Assembly: GCA_045636225.1 (NCBI GenBank)
Contig: JAZTXB010000054.1
Coordinates: 1-14,255, forward strand
DNA from: UMGS1613 sp045636225
Lineage (GTDB): Bacteria; Bacillota_I; Bacilli_A; RF39; UBA660
Direction: 5' to 3'
Length of the DNA: 14,255 nt
Below, in pieces: positions 8,948-14,012 of this stretch. A program made the translations under genes and the position numbers. How positions within the stretch are numbered: the stretch's first letter is position 1; each line of letters begins with the position of its first letter. The notes beneath the pieces are model-generated. The model ran no database searches. It worked only from the letters and a program-made list of their open reading frames with translations, and was not told the origin of the DNA.

Positions 8948-9439
8948 TTAATTTTCTAAATTTTTACTATGTAAATCTAAGCAAATTGAAAAATCCCTTG
9001 GAATTGCAAGTAATCCACTCGCAAACATTGTAAGTAATCCTTCTCTTGATGGGATTGTTGCAAGTTTATTTAATTCATCTAATCCAGTAACTTTACCATC
9101 AACGATACCAACCTTCATAACTAATTTGTCATGTTTTTTTGTAAACTCAGCAACTGCTTTGATTGGTTCGATAATATCTTTACCAAAAGCAACAACTTTT
9201 GGACCATTTAATTCTGATTCTAAATCAATATTTAAATCTTTAAGTGCACGAGCTACTAAAGTATTCTTATATATTTTAAGTTCAGAATTAGATTCTTTTA
9301 GTTTTCTTCTTAATTCCATAGTTTCAGCAACTGTTAAACCATTATTTTCTAAGAAGATAAACGAACTAGATTCTTTAACATTATTTGTTATTTCATCAAT
9401 AACTACTTGCTTTTTTTCTAATATTTTTGGATTTGCCAT
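8948..9439 (-). CDS. rplJ: 50S ribosomal protein L10
   Basis: This 163-residue protein anchors L7/L12 dimers to the 23S rRNA GTPase-associated region. ATG at 9439 is chosen because GAGGAGGTG lies four bases upstream; the longer reading from 9457 starts inside that site. The N-terminal domain (MANPKILEKKQVVIDEI, then FIFLENNGLTVAETMELRRK) and the central YKNTLVARAL are typical of L10. The C-terminal helix that binds L7/L12 ends in ICLDLHSKNLEN. The gene sits directly downstream of an L10-type leader with an intrinsic terminator, the expected site for feedback by the L10-(L7/L12) complex. Confidence 0.96.
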   Translation of the reverse strand: MANPKILEKKQVVIDEITNNVKESSSFIFLENNGLTVAETMELRRKLKESNSELKIYKNTLVARALKDLNIDLESELNGPKVVAFGKDIIEPIKAVAEFTKKHDKLVMKVGIVDGKVTGLDELNKLATIPSREGLLTMFASGLLAIPRDFSICLDLHSKNLEN

Positions 9440-9467
9440 AAAACACCTCCTCTTCAATTATACCGAT

Positions 9468-9494
9468 AAAAAAATCCCTATTTACCATAGGGAC
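9468..9494 (-). terminator. Intrinsic terminator/attenuator in the L10 leader
   Basis: On the minus strand the seven-pair stem TCCCTAT/ATAGGGA (9487-9493 with 9475-9481), loop GGTAA, is followed by seven U residues (9468-9474). It lies between the L10 leader core and the rplJ ribosome binding site, so it would stop transcription before the gene when L10 is in excess. Confidence 0.85.
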
Positions 9495-9573
9495 TTTGAA
9501 CTTTTATATTAAGTCCTCGGTAGGATTATTAAGACTCTCATCCCCTACTGTCTACGGTACTATCTCTCCAATT
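9468..9573 (-). promoter_or_regulatory. L10 leader (autoregulatory mRNA leader of rplJ-rplL)
   Basis: The transcript contains the conserved L10-leader core CCGTAGACAGTAGGGG (minus strand, 9542-9557) and the partner segment TCCTACCGAGG (9515-9525), with GTAGG and CCTAC pairing. In Firmicutes this structure mimics the rRNA site of L10-(L7/L12). GGACTT (9511-9516) can pair with AAGTCC (9491-9496), which would prevent the terminator hairpin just downstream. This gives a plausible binding-controlled attenuation switch. Confidence 0.88.
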
Positions 9574-9579
9574 GCGTTT

Positions 9580-9608
9580 ATTATAACATATAAATTTTTA
9601 TTTGTAAA
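9580..9608 (-). promoter_or_regulatory. Promoter of rplJ-rplL
   Basis: TTTACA (9603-9608) and a perfect TATAAT (9580-9585) are separated by 17 bases, with TG one base upstream of the -10 box. The -35 box starts two bases beyond the rplA stop codon. The predicted start site is near 9573, at the beginning of the L10 leader. Confidence 0.85.
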
Positions 9609-9610
9609 TA

Positions 9611-10306
9611 TTATTTTTCAAAACTTTCAGTATCTACTTTGATTCCAGGACCCATAGTAGTTGAAACTGAAATATTTAACATATATTTACCTTTTACAGT
9701 ACTTGGTTTAGTTTTATTTATAAGACCAACAAATGCTTCAATATTTTCTACTAATTTATTAGAATCAAATGAAACTTTACCAACTAATACTGCAACATTA
9801 CCAAATGAATCAGTTCTGTATTCAACACGTCCTTTTTTAACATCTTCTACAGCTTTTTTAACATCCATTGTAACAGTTCCAGTTTTTGGATTTGGCATTA
9901 AACCTTTTGGTCCTAAAACACGTCCAATTTTACCTAAAGCAGGCATCATATCTGGAGTAGCTATCATTGTATCAAAATCAAACCAATTTTCATTAGCGAA
10001 TTTTTCAATCATATCCATTTCTCCTACATAATCAGCTCCAGCTTCTTTAGCTTCTGTAGCTTTAGCTCCACGAGCTATAACTAATACCTTTTTAGTTTTT
10101 CCAATACCATTTGGAAGAACTGTAGCACCTCTTAATTGTTGATCAGCTTTTTTAGTATCTAAGTTAAGTCTTAATACTAATTCAACAGATTCATCAAAAT
10201 TAGCTACTTTAGTTTCTTTCAACAAACTAACTGCTTCTTCAACAGAATAAGCCTTACCTTTTTCTATTTTACTAGCAGCTTCTAAATATTTCTTTCCTCT
10301 TTTCAT
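9611..10306 (-). CDS. rplA: 50S ribosomal protein L1
   Basis: This 231-residue protein forms the mobile L1 stalk at the tRNA exit site and is the usual translational repressor of the L11 operon. The family core is clear: LNLDTKKADQQLRGATVLPN, then IGRVLGPKGLMPNPKTGTV, and the C-terminal GKYMLNISVSTTMGPGIKVD. Length matches the family. The ribosome binding site GGAGG lies six bases before the ATG. The gene follows rplK after 93 bases, a longer gap than usual, and that gap contains a good promoter candidate. It is followed immediately by the rplJ promoter. Confidence 0.97.
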   Translation of the reverse strand: MKRGKKYLEAASKIEKGKAYSVEEAVSLLKETKVANFDESVELVLRLNLDTKKADQQLRGATVLPNGIGKTKKVLVIARGAKATEAKEAGADYVGEMDMIEKFANENWFDFDTMIATPDMMPALGKIGRVLGPKGLMPNPKTGTVTMDVKKAVEDVKKGRVEYRTDSFGNVAVLVGKVSFDSNKLVENIEAFVGLINKTKPSTVKGKYMLNISVSTTMGPGIKVDTESFEK

Positions 10307-10343
10307 ATTAACCTCCTATTTTTTAAGATTATATATGATAATG

Positions 10344-10372
10344 ATTATATGAAAAGCGGTTACATATATCAA
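10344..10372 (-). promoter_or_regulatory. Candidate internal promoter for rplA
   Basis: Minus-strand TTGATA (10367-10372) and a perfect TATAAT (10344-10349) are separated by exactly 17 bases in the rplK-rplA gap. The -35 box is the last copy of a threefold TTGATA repeat. The predicted start near 10337 leaves a leader of about 30 bases before rplA. rplK and rplA are normally co-transcribed, so this would add L1-specific transcription. Confidence 0.55.
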
Positions 10373-10384
10373 TATCAATATCAA
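10367..10384 (+). repeat. Three tandem TATCAA hexamers
   Basis: Three perfect head-to-tail copies of TATCAA (TTGATA on the transcribed strand) lie in the rplK-rplA gap. One copy forms the -35 box of the candidate rplA promoter. Copy-number change would not alter the box nearest the gene. Confidence 0.9.
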
Positions 10385-10399
10385 TATTAATTATATTAA

Positions 10400-10822
10400 T
10401 TAATCTTCTACTTTAACACCCATATTTTTTGCAGTTCCTGCAACAATATTCATGGCTTCTTCAACTGTATAGCAATTTAAATCAGGTAATTTAATTTCTG
10501 CTATTTGTCTAAGTTGAGCTTGAGACATAGTTCCAGCTTGTTCTTTAGAACCTTTAGCTGAACCTTTTTTTACATTACAGATTTTCTTAATTAAGAAAGC
10601 TGTTGGTGGAGTTTTAATTACAAAGTCGAATGTTCTATCTTCATAAATAGAAATAACAACTGGTAATATATCTCCCATTTTATCTCTAGTTGCATCATTA
10701 TATTTTGTACAAAATTCTTGTAAATTAATTCCTGCTGGTCCAAGTACAGTTCCTACTGGTGGAGCTGGTGTAGCTTTTCCTGCTGGAATTTGTAATTTTA
10801 TTTCTTTAACTTTTTGTGCCAC
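10400..10822 (-). CDS. rplK: 50S ribosomal protein L11
   Basis: This 140-residue protein binds the GTPase-associated region of 23S rRNA and is needed for stringent-response sensing. GTG at 10822 is chosen because GGAGGTG lies six bases upstream and the product then begins MAQKVKEIKLQIPAGKATPA, as in other L11 proteins. A GTG at 10831 lies inside the ribosome binding site. Family motifs GTVLGPAGINLQEF (N-terminal domain) and the C-terminal region ending NIVAGTAKNMGVKVED are intact. The gene is preceded by its own promoter and a structured leader. Confidence 0.97.
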   Translation of the reverse strand: MAQKVKEIKLQIPAGKATPAPPVGTVLGPAGINLQEFCTKYNDATRDKMGDILPVVISIYEDRTFDFVIKTPPTAFLIKKICNVKKGSAKGSKEQAGTMSQAQLRQIAEIKLPDLNCYTVEEAMNIVAGTAKNMGVKVED

Positions 10823-10845
10823 GAAAAACACCTCCTATATAAATT

Positions 10846-10934
10846 TTCGCTTTTCGTTGTGGTCCAAATGCCCGCTTTTCAGGATAAATCCTGTTCATTA
10901 GCTCCCACAAATCTATATTAAATAAAATATAGCC
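10846..10934 (-). promoter_or_regulatory. Structured leader of rplK-rplA (probable L1 binding site)
   Basis: The leader RNA begins with a seven-pair hairpin CTATATT/AATATAG (10913-10932). Next is an element closed by TTGTGG (10905-10910) and CCACAA (10857-10862), with an inner pairing AATG/CATT and a hairpin CAGGA-TTTA-TCCTG. A conserved UUGUGGGAG...CCACAA leader before rplK is, as I recall, typical of Firmicutes and is thought to bind L1. The structure is seen in the sequence; L1 control is inferred from L11 operons generally. Confidence 0.6.
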
Positions 10935-10939
10935 CTATA

Positions 10940-10968
10940 ATAATAACATATTTTTATTTATTTGTAAA
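10940..10968 (-). promoter_or_regulatory. Promoter of rplK-rplA
   Basis: TTTACA (10963-10968), a 17-base spacer and TATTAT (10940-10945) with TG one base upstream. The -35 box begins a few bases after the nusG stop codon. The predicted start is at the GGG near 10933-10935. Confidence 0.8.
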
Positions 10969-10973
10969 CACTT

Positions 10974-11507
10974 TTATACTTTTTCTATTTCAGTAAATAA
11001 TACTTCAACAATTGTCTCTTGTCCAAATAAATCAAGAGCAACTTCAATTTTTTGGTTTACCATATCTAACATTTTAACTTTACCAAACATATTAGCAAAT
11101 GCTCCACTAATAACTTTAACAGTATCTCCTTCGTTAATTTCATTAACAACATCGATTCTGCTCATACCCATATTTCCAAGTATTTTATCTACTTCCATTT
11201 TAGTAAGTGGGAATGGTTTAGCACCTTTACCACTTGAACCTATAAACCCTGTAACGCCTGGTGTATTACGTACTATAAACCAAGCTTCATCAGTCATTAC
11301 CATTTCAACAAGGATATACCCCGGAAACATCTTTGATTCTTTTTCTACTTCTTTTCCATTTTTTACTACTACCTCTTTTTGAGCTGGAACAACTACACGA
11401 TAAATATAATCTTCCATCCCCATAGAACTAGCACGCATTTCAAGTTTTTCTTTTACCTTATTCTCATGCCCAGAATAAGTATTAACAACATACCATTCTT
11501 TTTCCAT
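10974..11507 (-). CDS. nusG: Transcription termination/antitermination factor NusG
   Basis: This 177-residue elongation factor binds the RNA polymerase clamp and couples it to ribosomes or regulates pausing. The N-terminal NGN domain begins MEKEWYVVNTYSGHENKVK and includes FPGYILVEM and the VRNTPGVTGFIG segment. The C-terminal KOW domain is at about 122-177 (EGDTVKVISGAFANMFGKV). Length matches B. subtilis NusG. The start ATG shares one base with the secE stop (TAATG), so it is translationally coupled to secE, with AAGGTG as an additional ribosome binding site within the secE end. Confidence 0.97.
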   Translation of the reverse strand: MEKEWYVVNTYSGHENKVKEKLEMRASSMGMEDYIYRVVVPAQKEVVVKNGKEVEKESKMFPGYILVEMVMTDEAWFIVRNTPGVTGFIGSSGKGAKPFPLTKMEVDKILGNMGMSRIDVVNEINEGDTVKVISGAFANMFGKVKMLDMVNQKIEVALDLFGQETIVEVLFTEIEKV

Positions 11508-11686
11508 TATCCAAACACCTTCACAATCATACCTAGTATTCCATCAACACATGAAAAGAATAACATAAAAAAGCATAATACGCAGATTGTTGCCACAGAA
11601 AGTTTAACCATTTCTTTTCTTTTTGGCCATCTAACCTTTTTCATTTCTTTTTTTACATTTACAAAAAATCTAGCTAATTTTTTCAT
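11507..11686 (-). CDS. secE: Preprotein translocase subunit SecE
   Basis: This 59-residue protein is the single-span SecE of the SecYEG channel. It begins MKKLARFFVNVKKEMKKVRW and continues PKRKEM, the conserved amphipathic cytoplasmic helix with the VRWPKRKE signature. One membrane segment follows at about 28-46 (VKLSVATICVLCFFMLFF), and the protein ends in GILGMIVKVFG. AGGTGAAGAA precedes ATG. Its stop overlaps the nusG start, the usual secE-nusG pairing. No rpmG gene precedes it, unlike in several Firmicutes. Confidence 0.95.
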   Translation of the reverse strand: MKKLARFFVNVKKEMKKVRWPKRKEMVKLSVATICVLCFFMLFFSCVDGILGMIVKVFG

Positions 11687-11741
11687 TTCTTCACCTACTT
11701 ATTTTTTTCTAAAATAAAAACACCTTTCCGTGCTCAATTAA

Positions 11742-11770
11742 ATATTAACACAAACTATTATTTATGTCAA
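11742..11770 (-). promoter_or_regulatory. Promoter of secE-nusG
   Basis: A consensus TTGACA (11765-11770), a 17-base spacer and TAATAT (11742-11747) with TG one base upstream. The predicted start near 11735 gives a leader of about 50 bases that holds an extra AAAGGTG followed by no usable gene. Confidence 0.85.
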
Positions 11771-11803
11771 TACTTTTAACACTTTTTGATGTTTATTTAT
11801 ATA

Positions 11804-12559
11804 TTATTTTTGTGTTTTTCTATATTGAATATTATATGTTATTTTGAGTAGTAATTTTTTTGGAACTAATCTTCCAAAAATATGGGATAATTTCATATTA
11901 AATCCTGGTATAATTAATAATTTACTTTTAAACATTTTATCAATTGCATACTTAGCAACAAACTGGCTACTTAAAGCTTTTATTTTAAATTCACAATTAG
12001 CTCTTTTATTAAAATTAGTATCAACTGGCCCGGGGCACAAACAACTTATTTTAACATTACTATTCATCTTTCTTAATTCTTCATATATAGCAAGAGTTAA
12101 ATTATATACATATGATTTAGTAGAATAATATGTTGCCATTAAAGGTCCTGGTTGAAATGCTGCAGAAGATGAAACATTAAGTATATAACCACTATCCTTT
12201 TTTACAAAGTCATTTAAAAATAATTTAGTTAAAATATGTACTGCTTTTATATTTAAATCTATCATATTTAATTCTTTATCTAAATCAGTTTTTCTAAATG
12301 CTCCAATATTACCAAATCCTGCATTATTTATTAGTACATCAATATTAGAGTCTTTTACTTTTTCATATAGTTTATTACAATTTTCAGGAATACTTAAGTC
12401 CATAGATATTATCTCTACATCAGTATTTAATTCTTTCTTTAAATCTTCTAAACTTTTTTTATCACGAGCTACTACTATTAAATCATAACCTTTATTACTT
12501 AATACTCTTGCAATATCTCTTCCAATACCACTACTTGCTCCTGTTATTAATGCTTTCAT
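11804..12559 (-). CDS. Short-chain dehydrogenase/reductase, YqjQ/DltE-like
   Basis: This 251-residue oxidoreductase is of the classical SDR type. ATG at 12559 is chosen because AAAGGTG lies five bases upstream. The Rossmann nucleotide motif TGASSGIG is at 6-13, and R32 after the second strand suggests NADP. NNAG is at 78-81, and the catalytic tetrad is N103, S131, Y144 and K148 (YYSTK). The PG motif CPGPVDT is at 175-181. The C-terminal end (IIPGFNMKLSHIFGRLVPKK) resembles the YqjQ/DltE group. The substrate cannot be deduced. No clear terminator follows, so its transcript may run into secE-nusG. It looks like an unrelated neighbour of the translation genes. Confidence 0.9.
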   Translation of the reverse strand: MKALITGASSGIGRDIARVLSNKGYDLIVVARDKKSLEDLKKELNTDVEIISMDLSIPENCNKLYEKVKDSNIDVLINNAGFGNIGAFRKTDLDKELNMIDLNIKAVHILTKLFLNDFVKKDSGYILNVSSSAAFQPGPLMATYYSTKSYVYNLTLAIYEELRKMNSNVKISCLCPGPVDTNFNKRANCEFKIKALSSQFVAKYAIDKMFKSKLLIIPGFNMKLSHIFGRLVPKKLLLKITYNIQYRKTQK

Positions 12560-12574
12560 TTTATCACCTTTATT

Positions 12575-12583
12575 AGTATACCA
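12575..12583 (-). promoter_or_regulatory. Possible extended -10 promoter of the SDR gene
   Basis: TGGTATACT on the minus strand matches an extended -10 box. No -35 box stands at a good distance and the resulting leader would be only about ten bases, so the call is tentative. A start further upstream, such as readthrough from the promoter at 12940-12968, is the alternative. Confidence 0.35.
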
Positions 12584-12655
12584 TATATACATAAACTATT
12601 CTACAATTTATATACATATACAAATAAAATTATATTAAAAGTAAATTGTTTTTTA

Positions 12656-12685
12656 TTGATTTATAGTATATGTTATTGTTATAAT
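12656..12685 (+). promoter_or_regulatory. Promoter of the plus-strand small-peptide RNA
   Basis: TTGATT (12656-12661), an 18-base spacer and a perfect TATAAT (12680-12685) with TG one base upstream. The predicted start, seven bases downstream, falls at 12692, exactly the first base of the left arm of the inverted repeat. This agreement supports both calls. Confidence 0.75.
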
Positions 12686-12744
12686 GTTTATGGAACATTT
12701 AATAGTTGGGTGAGCCTTCATTCTTTTTGTTTGGAGGTGATATT

Positions 12745-12828
12745 ATGAGTAAAAAAGATTTCTTAATTTTTATTTTACTTTCAATAATTATTTTGCTTAT
12801 AGTATTACTTTTAGTAATATTTATATAA
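12745..12828 (+). CDS. 27-residue hydrophobic membrane peptide (candidate type I toxin)
   Basis: The ORF runs from ATG at 12745 to TAA at 12828 with an excellent ribosome binding site, GGAGGTGA at 12733-12740, seven bases from the start. The peptide begins MSKKDF and then has an unbroken stretch of Leu, Ile, Val and Phe to the last residue, with a single Ser; it is one membrane span with a short positively charged N-terminus. Size and composition fit type I toxins such as TisB, DinQ or AapA, though I see no family similarity to Fst, TxpA or BsrG. It is the only plus-strand gene in the window. A T-rich loop could give a hydrophobic reading by chance; the ribosome binding site and the surrounding control elements argue against that. 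Confidence 0.6.
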   Translation: MSKKDFLIFILLSIIILLIVLLLVIFI

Positions 12829-12933
12829 ACAAATAATCACCTAACAGAGTTAGGTGATTGCCTAAAATATATTGGCACACCCAACACGCTAATATTAGAT
12901 GTTCCTTTTTTATTATATGAAGTTTCCTTCACT
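12827..12933 (-). ncRNA. Predicted antisense RNA to the small-peptide mRNA (candidate antitoxin)
   Basis: A strong minus-strand promoter places a start near 12933. The RNA would begin with a six-pair hairpin capped by a GAAA tetraloop (GTGAAG-GAAA-CTTCAT, 12917-12932). It then runs through the complement of the whole right arm and the 3' untranslated part of the peptide RNA. It could end after the 11-pair hairpin at 12835-12859, which on this strand is followed by ATTTGTTTAT. Overlap with the sense RNA would be about 80 bases, including the ORF stop codon. The existence and end of the RNA are predictions. It could instead be a leader reading on to the SDR gene. Confidence 0.5.
12835..12859. 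terminator. Perfect 11-pair hairpin after the small ORF
   Basis: AATCACCTAAC (12835-12845) and GTTAGGTGATT (12849-12859) form a perfect stem with a three-base loop. On the minus strand it is followed by a U-rich stretch and could end the antisense RNA. On the plus strand no U tract follows, but its ATCACCT can alternatively pair with AGGTGAT of the ORF ribosome binding site (12735-12741). Confidence 0.6.
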
Positions 12934-12939
12934 AAATAC

Positions 12940-12968
12940 ATAATAACATATTTTAACTTTTTTGTAAA
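12940..12968 (-). promoter_or_regulatory. Strong promoter of the predicted antisense RNA
   Basis: TTTACA (12963-12968), a 17-base spacer and TATTAT (12940-12945) with TG one base upstream. It closely resembles the rplK promoter, sharing the 15 bases AAAATATGTTATTAT through the -10 box. It follows the rpmA terminator directly, so it starts an independent transcript. Confidence 0.75.
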
Positions 12969-12969
12969 C

Positions 12970-12991
12970 AAAAAAGAGAATTACTTCTCTT
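12970..12991 (-). terminator. Intrinsic terminator of rplU-prp-rpmA
   Basis: Seven-pair stem AAGAGAA/TTCTCTT with loop GTAA, overlapping the rpmA stop codon and running into TTTTTT. It closes the L21-L27 operon. Confidence 0.85.
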
Positions 12992-13277
12992 ATAAAGATT
13001 CATAAACACTAACTTGTTTTCTATCTTTTCCTAAACGTTCATATTTTACATATCCGCTTATTTTAGCATAAACTGTATCATCAGAACCAATACCAGCATT
13101 AACACCTGGATAAATTCTAGTTCCTCTTTGTCTATATATAATAGACCCTCCAGTTACATATTCTCCATCAGCAGCTTTAGCTCCTAATCTTCTACCTTCA
13201 GAGTCTCTACCATTTTTTGTAGATCCTTGACCTTTTTTATGTGCGAATAATTGGATATTTAATGTCATCATTTTCAT
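12990..13277 (-). CDS. rpmA: 50S ribosomal protein L27 (with cleavable N-terminus)
   Basis: This 95-residue protein reaches toward the peptidyl-transferase centre. ATG at 13277 is chosen because GGAGG stands eight bases upstream; the GTG at 13286 is part of that ribosome binding site. The precursor begins MKMMTLNIQLFAHKKGQGST. The segment LNIQLF followed by AHKKG is the Firmicute processing site, cut after F11 by Prp to expose the functional N-terminus. The rest (STKNGRDSEGRRLGAKAADG, GSIIYRQRGTRIYPG) is standard L27. The protease gene is immediately upstream in the same operon. Confidence 0.97.
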   Translation of the reverse strand: MKMMTLNIQLFAHKKGQGSTKNGRDSEGRRLGAKAADGEYVTGGSIIYRQRGTRIYPGVNAGIGSDDTVYAKISGYVKYERLGKDRKQVSVYESL

Positions 13278-13290
13278 AGATGGCACCTCC

Positions 13291-13578
13291 CTATCTAATT
13301 TCTATATATTTTTTATATTGATTTTCTAGTTCTTTTAATAGATTAACCATATTATTTATTAATTTGTCTATTACTTCATTATGTTTAATTATTTTTATAT
13401 TTAAGTATCCATCTTTTTCTTCATATATAATACAGTCCTCATCAATACTTAATAAAGCATTTACTGTAGTTATACAAATACTAGATACAGACGCACAAAC
13501 TATATCAGAACCACTTCCACTATATCCTGAGTGCCCTTTTATAGTTATTTCATCTTTATTTATACTTATCTTTATCAT
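13291..13578 (-). CDS. prp: Ribosomal-processing cysteine protease Prp
   Basis: This 95-residue protease removes the N-terminal extension of L27. The GHSGY motif supplies catalytic H16, and SDIVCASVS supplies C28; their spacing of 12 residues equals that of S. aureus Prp (H22 and C34). The gene lies between rplU and rpmA as in other Firmicutes that make extended L27. Its ATG shares one base with the rplU stop (TAATG) and has no obvious ribosome binding site of its own, so it depends on coupling to rplU. B. subtilis calls this gene ysxB. Confidence 0.93.
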   Translation of the reverse strand: MIKISINKDEITIKGHSGYSGSGSDIVCASVSSICITTVNALLSIDEDCIIYEEKDGYLNIKIIKHNEVIDKLINNMVNLLKELENQYKKYIEIR

Positions 13579-13880
13579 TATTTAGCCACAATTTTCTTAA
13601 CTTCTACTTTTGTATATGGTTGACGATGTCCTTGTGTTCTGTGGTAATTTTTCTTTTGATTATATTTATAAACTATAATTTTTTTACCTTTACCATTTTT
13701 AACAACTTCAGCTTCAACATATGCACCATCTACAGTTGGCATTCCTGCAGTTCCATTAACCATTAAAACTTTATCAAACTTAACTTTTTCACCAGCTTCA
13801 GCTTCTAATTTTTCAATGTAAAGAACTGTACCTTCTTCAACGTAGTATTGTTTTCCACCAGTTTCTATTACTGCTTTCAT
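13578..13880 (-). CDS. rplU: 50S ribosomal protein L21
   Basis: This 100-residue protein binds 23S rRNA domain VI on the large subunit. It shows the family start MKAVIETGGKQYYVEEG and the C-terminal RNA-binding segment KKNYHRTQGHRQPYTKV. Length is normal. AAAGGAGGTAA precedes ATG. It is the first gene of the L21 operon and lies behind an L21-type leader, so expression is probably set by feedback on that leader. Confidence 0.97.
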   Translation of the reverse strand: MKAVIETGGKQYYVEEGTVLYIEKLEAEAGEKVKFDKVLMVNGTAGMPTVDGAYVEAEVVKNGKGKKIIVYKYNQKKNYHRTQGHRQPYTKVEVKKIVAK

Positions 13881-13977
13881 TATTTTACCTCCTTTTAAAA
13901 TTACTAAGACTCACCATTAAGGTACATAAATATGTTTAAAACCTTTTCTGTGTGGTTGTAGAATGAGGTCCTACACG
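13881..13977 (-). promoter_or_regulatory. L21 leader (mRNA leader of rplU-prp-rpmA)
   Basis: The leader between the promoter and rplU has hairpins TGTAG/CTACA (13961-13975 region) and ACAT/ATGT, and a conserved-looking GGTGAGTCTTAG segment ahead of the ribosome binding site. Position, length and structure agree with the Firmicute L21 leader family. I matched it by position and general form, not by a covariance model. Confidence 0.55.
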
Positions 13978-13983
13978 TTTAAA

Positions 13984-14012
13984 ATAATATCACAAAACTC
14001 TTTTAATGTCAA
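13984..14012 (-). promoter_or_regulatory. Promoter of rplU-prp-rpmA
   Basis: Consensus TTGACA (14007-14012), a 17-base spacer and TATTAT (13984-13989) with TG one base upstream. The -35 box and spacer lie inside the last codons of the upstream gene. Confidence 0.88.

Larger units (their letters stand above)
12692..12905 (+). repeat. Long imperfect inverted repeat flanking the small ORF
   Basis: Arms 12692-12716 and 12874-12905 give 23 base pairs interrupted by one A-A mismatch and one asymmetric internal loop (1 by 8 bases). The spacing is about 160 bases. It is not bounded by a target duplication and encodes no transposase, so it is read as RNA structure rather than a mobile element. Confidence 0.85.
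12692..12911 (+). ncRNA. About 220-nt RNA with pairing 5' and 3' ends, enclosing a small ORF (candidate toxin mRNA)
   Basis: The left arm pairs with the right arm in three nested steps. GGAACATTTAAT (12692-12703) pairs with ATTAGATGTTCC (12894-12905), 12 pairs with one G-U. GTTGGGTG (12705-12712) pairs with CACCCAAC (12878-12885). GCC (12714-12716) pairs with GGC (12874-12876). The right arm is followed by six U residues (12906-12911), suitable for termination. Promoter start, stem and U tract coincide, so the unit is a real transcript with a closed ground state, as in hok-type and AapA-type toxin mRNAs. It matches no structured RNA I know. Confidence 0.65.

Noticed and set aside
8693..9512. 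Two plus-strand frames opposite rplL and rplJ
   Set aside because: They lie antisense to well-identified ribosomal genes, lack ribosome binding sites, and run across the L10 leader.
11687..11735. Possible rpmG (L33) or a tiny ORF before secE (AAAGGTG followed by a six-codon ATT frame)
   Set aside because: There is no room for L33, no Cys motif, and the short frame ends at once with TAG.
11379..12128. Plus-strand frames opposite nusG/secE and the SDR gene
   Set aside because: Opposite strand of clear genes, with no start signals. The first also spans the secE reading frame.
12692..12905. Miniature transposon (MITE) as an explanation for the inverted repeat
   Set aside because: The arms begin at a predicted transcription start and end at a U tract, with no flanking target duplication seen.
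12692..12911. 6S RNA, tmRNA or SRP RNA as an explanation for the end-paired RNA
   Set aside because: No tRNA-like 3' end, no SRP tip motif, and a strong ribosome binding site with an ORF in the middle; 6S remains formally possible but would not explain the ORF.
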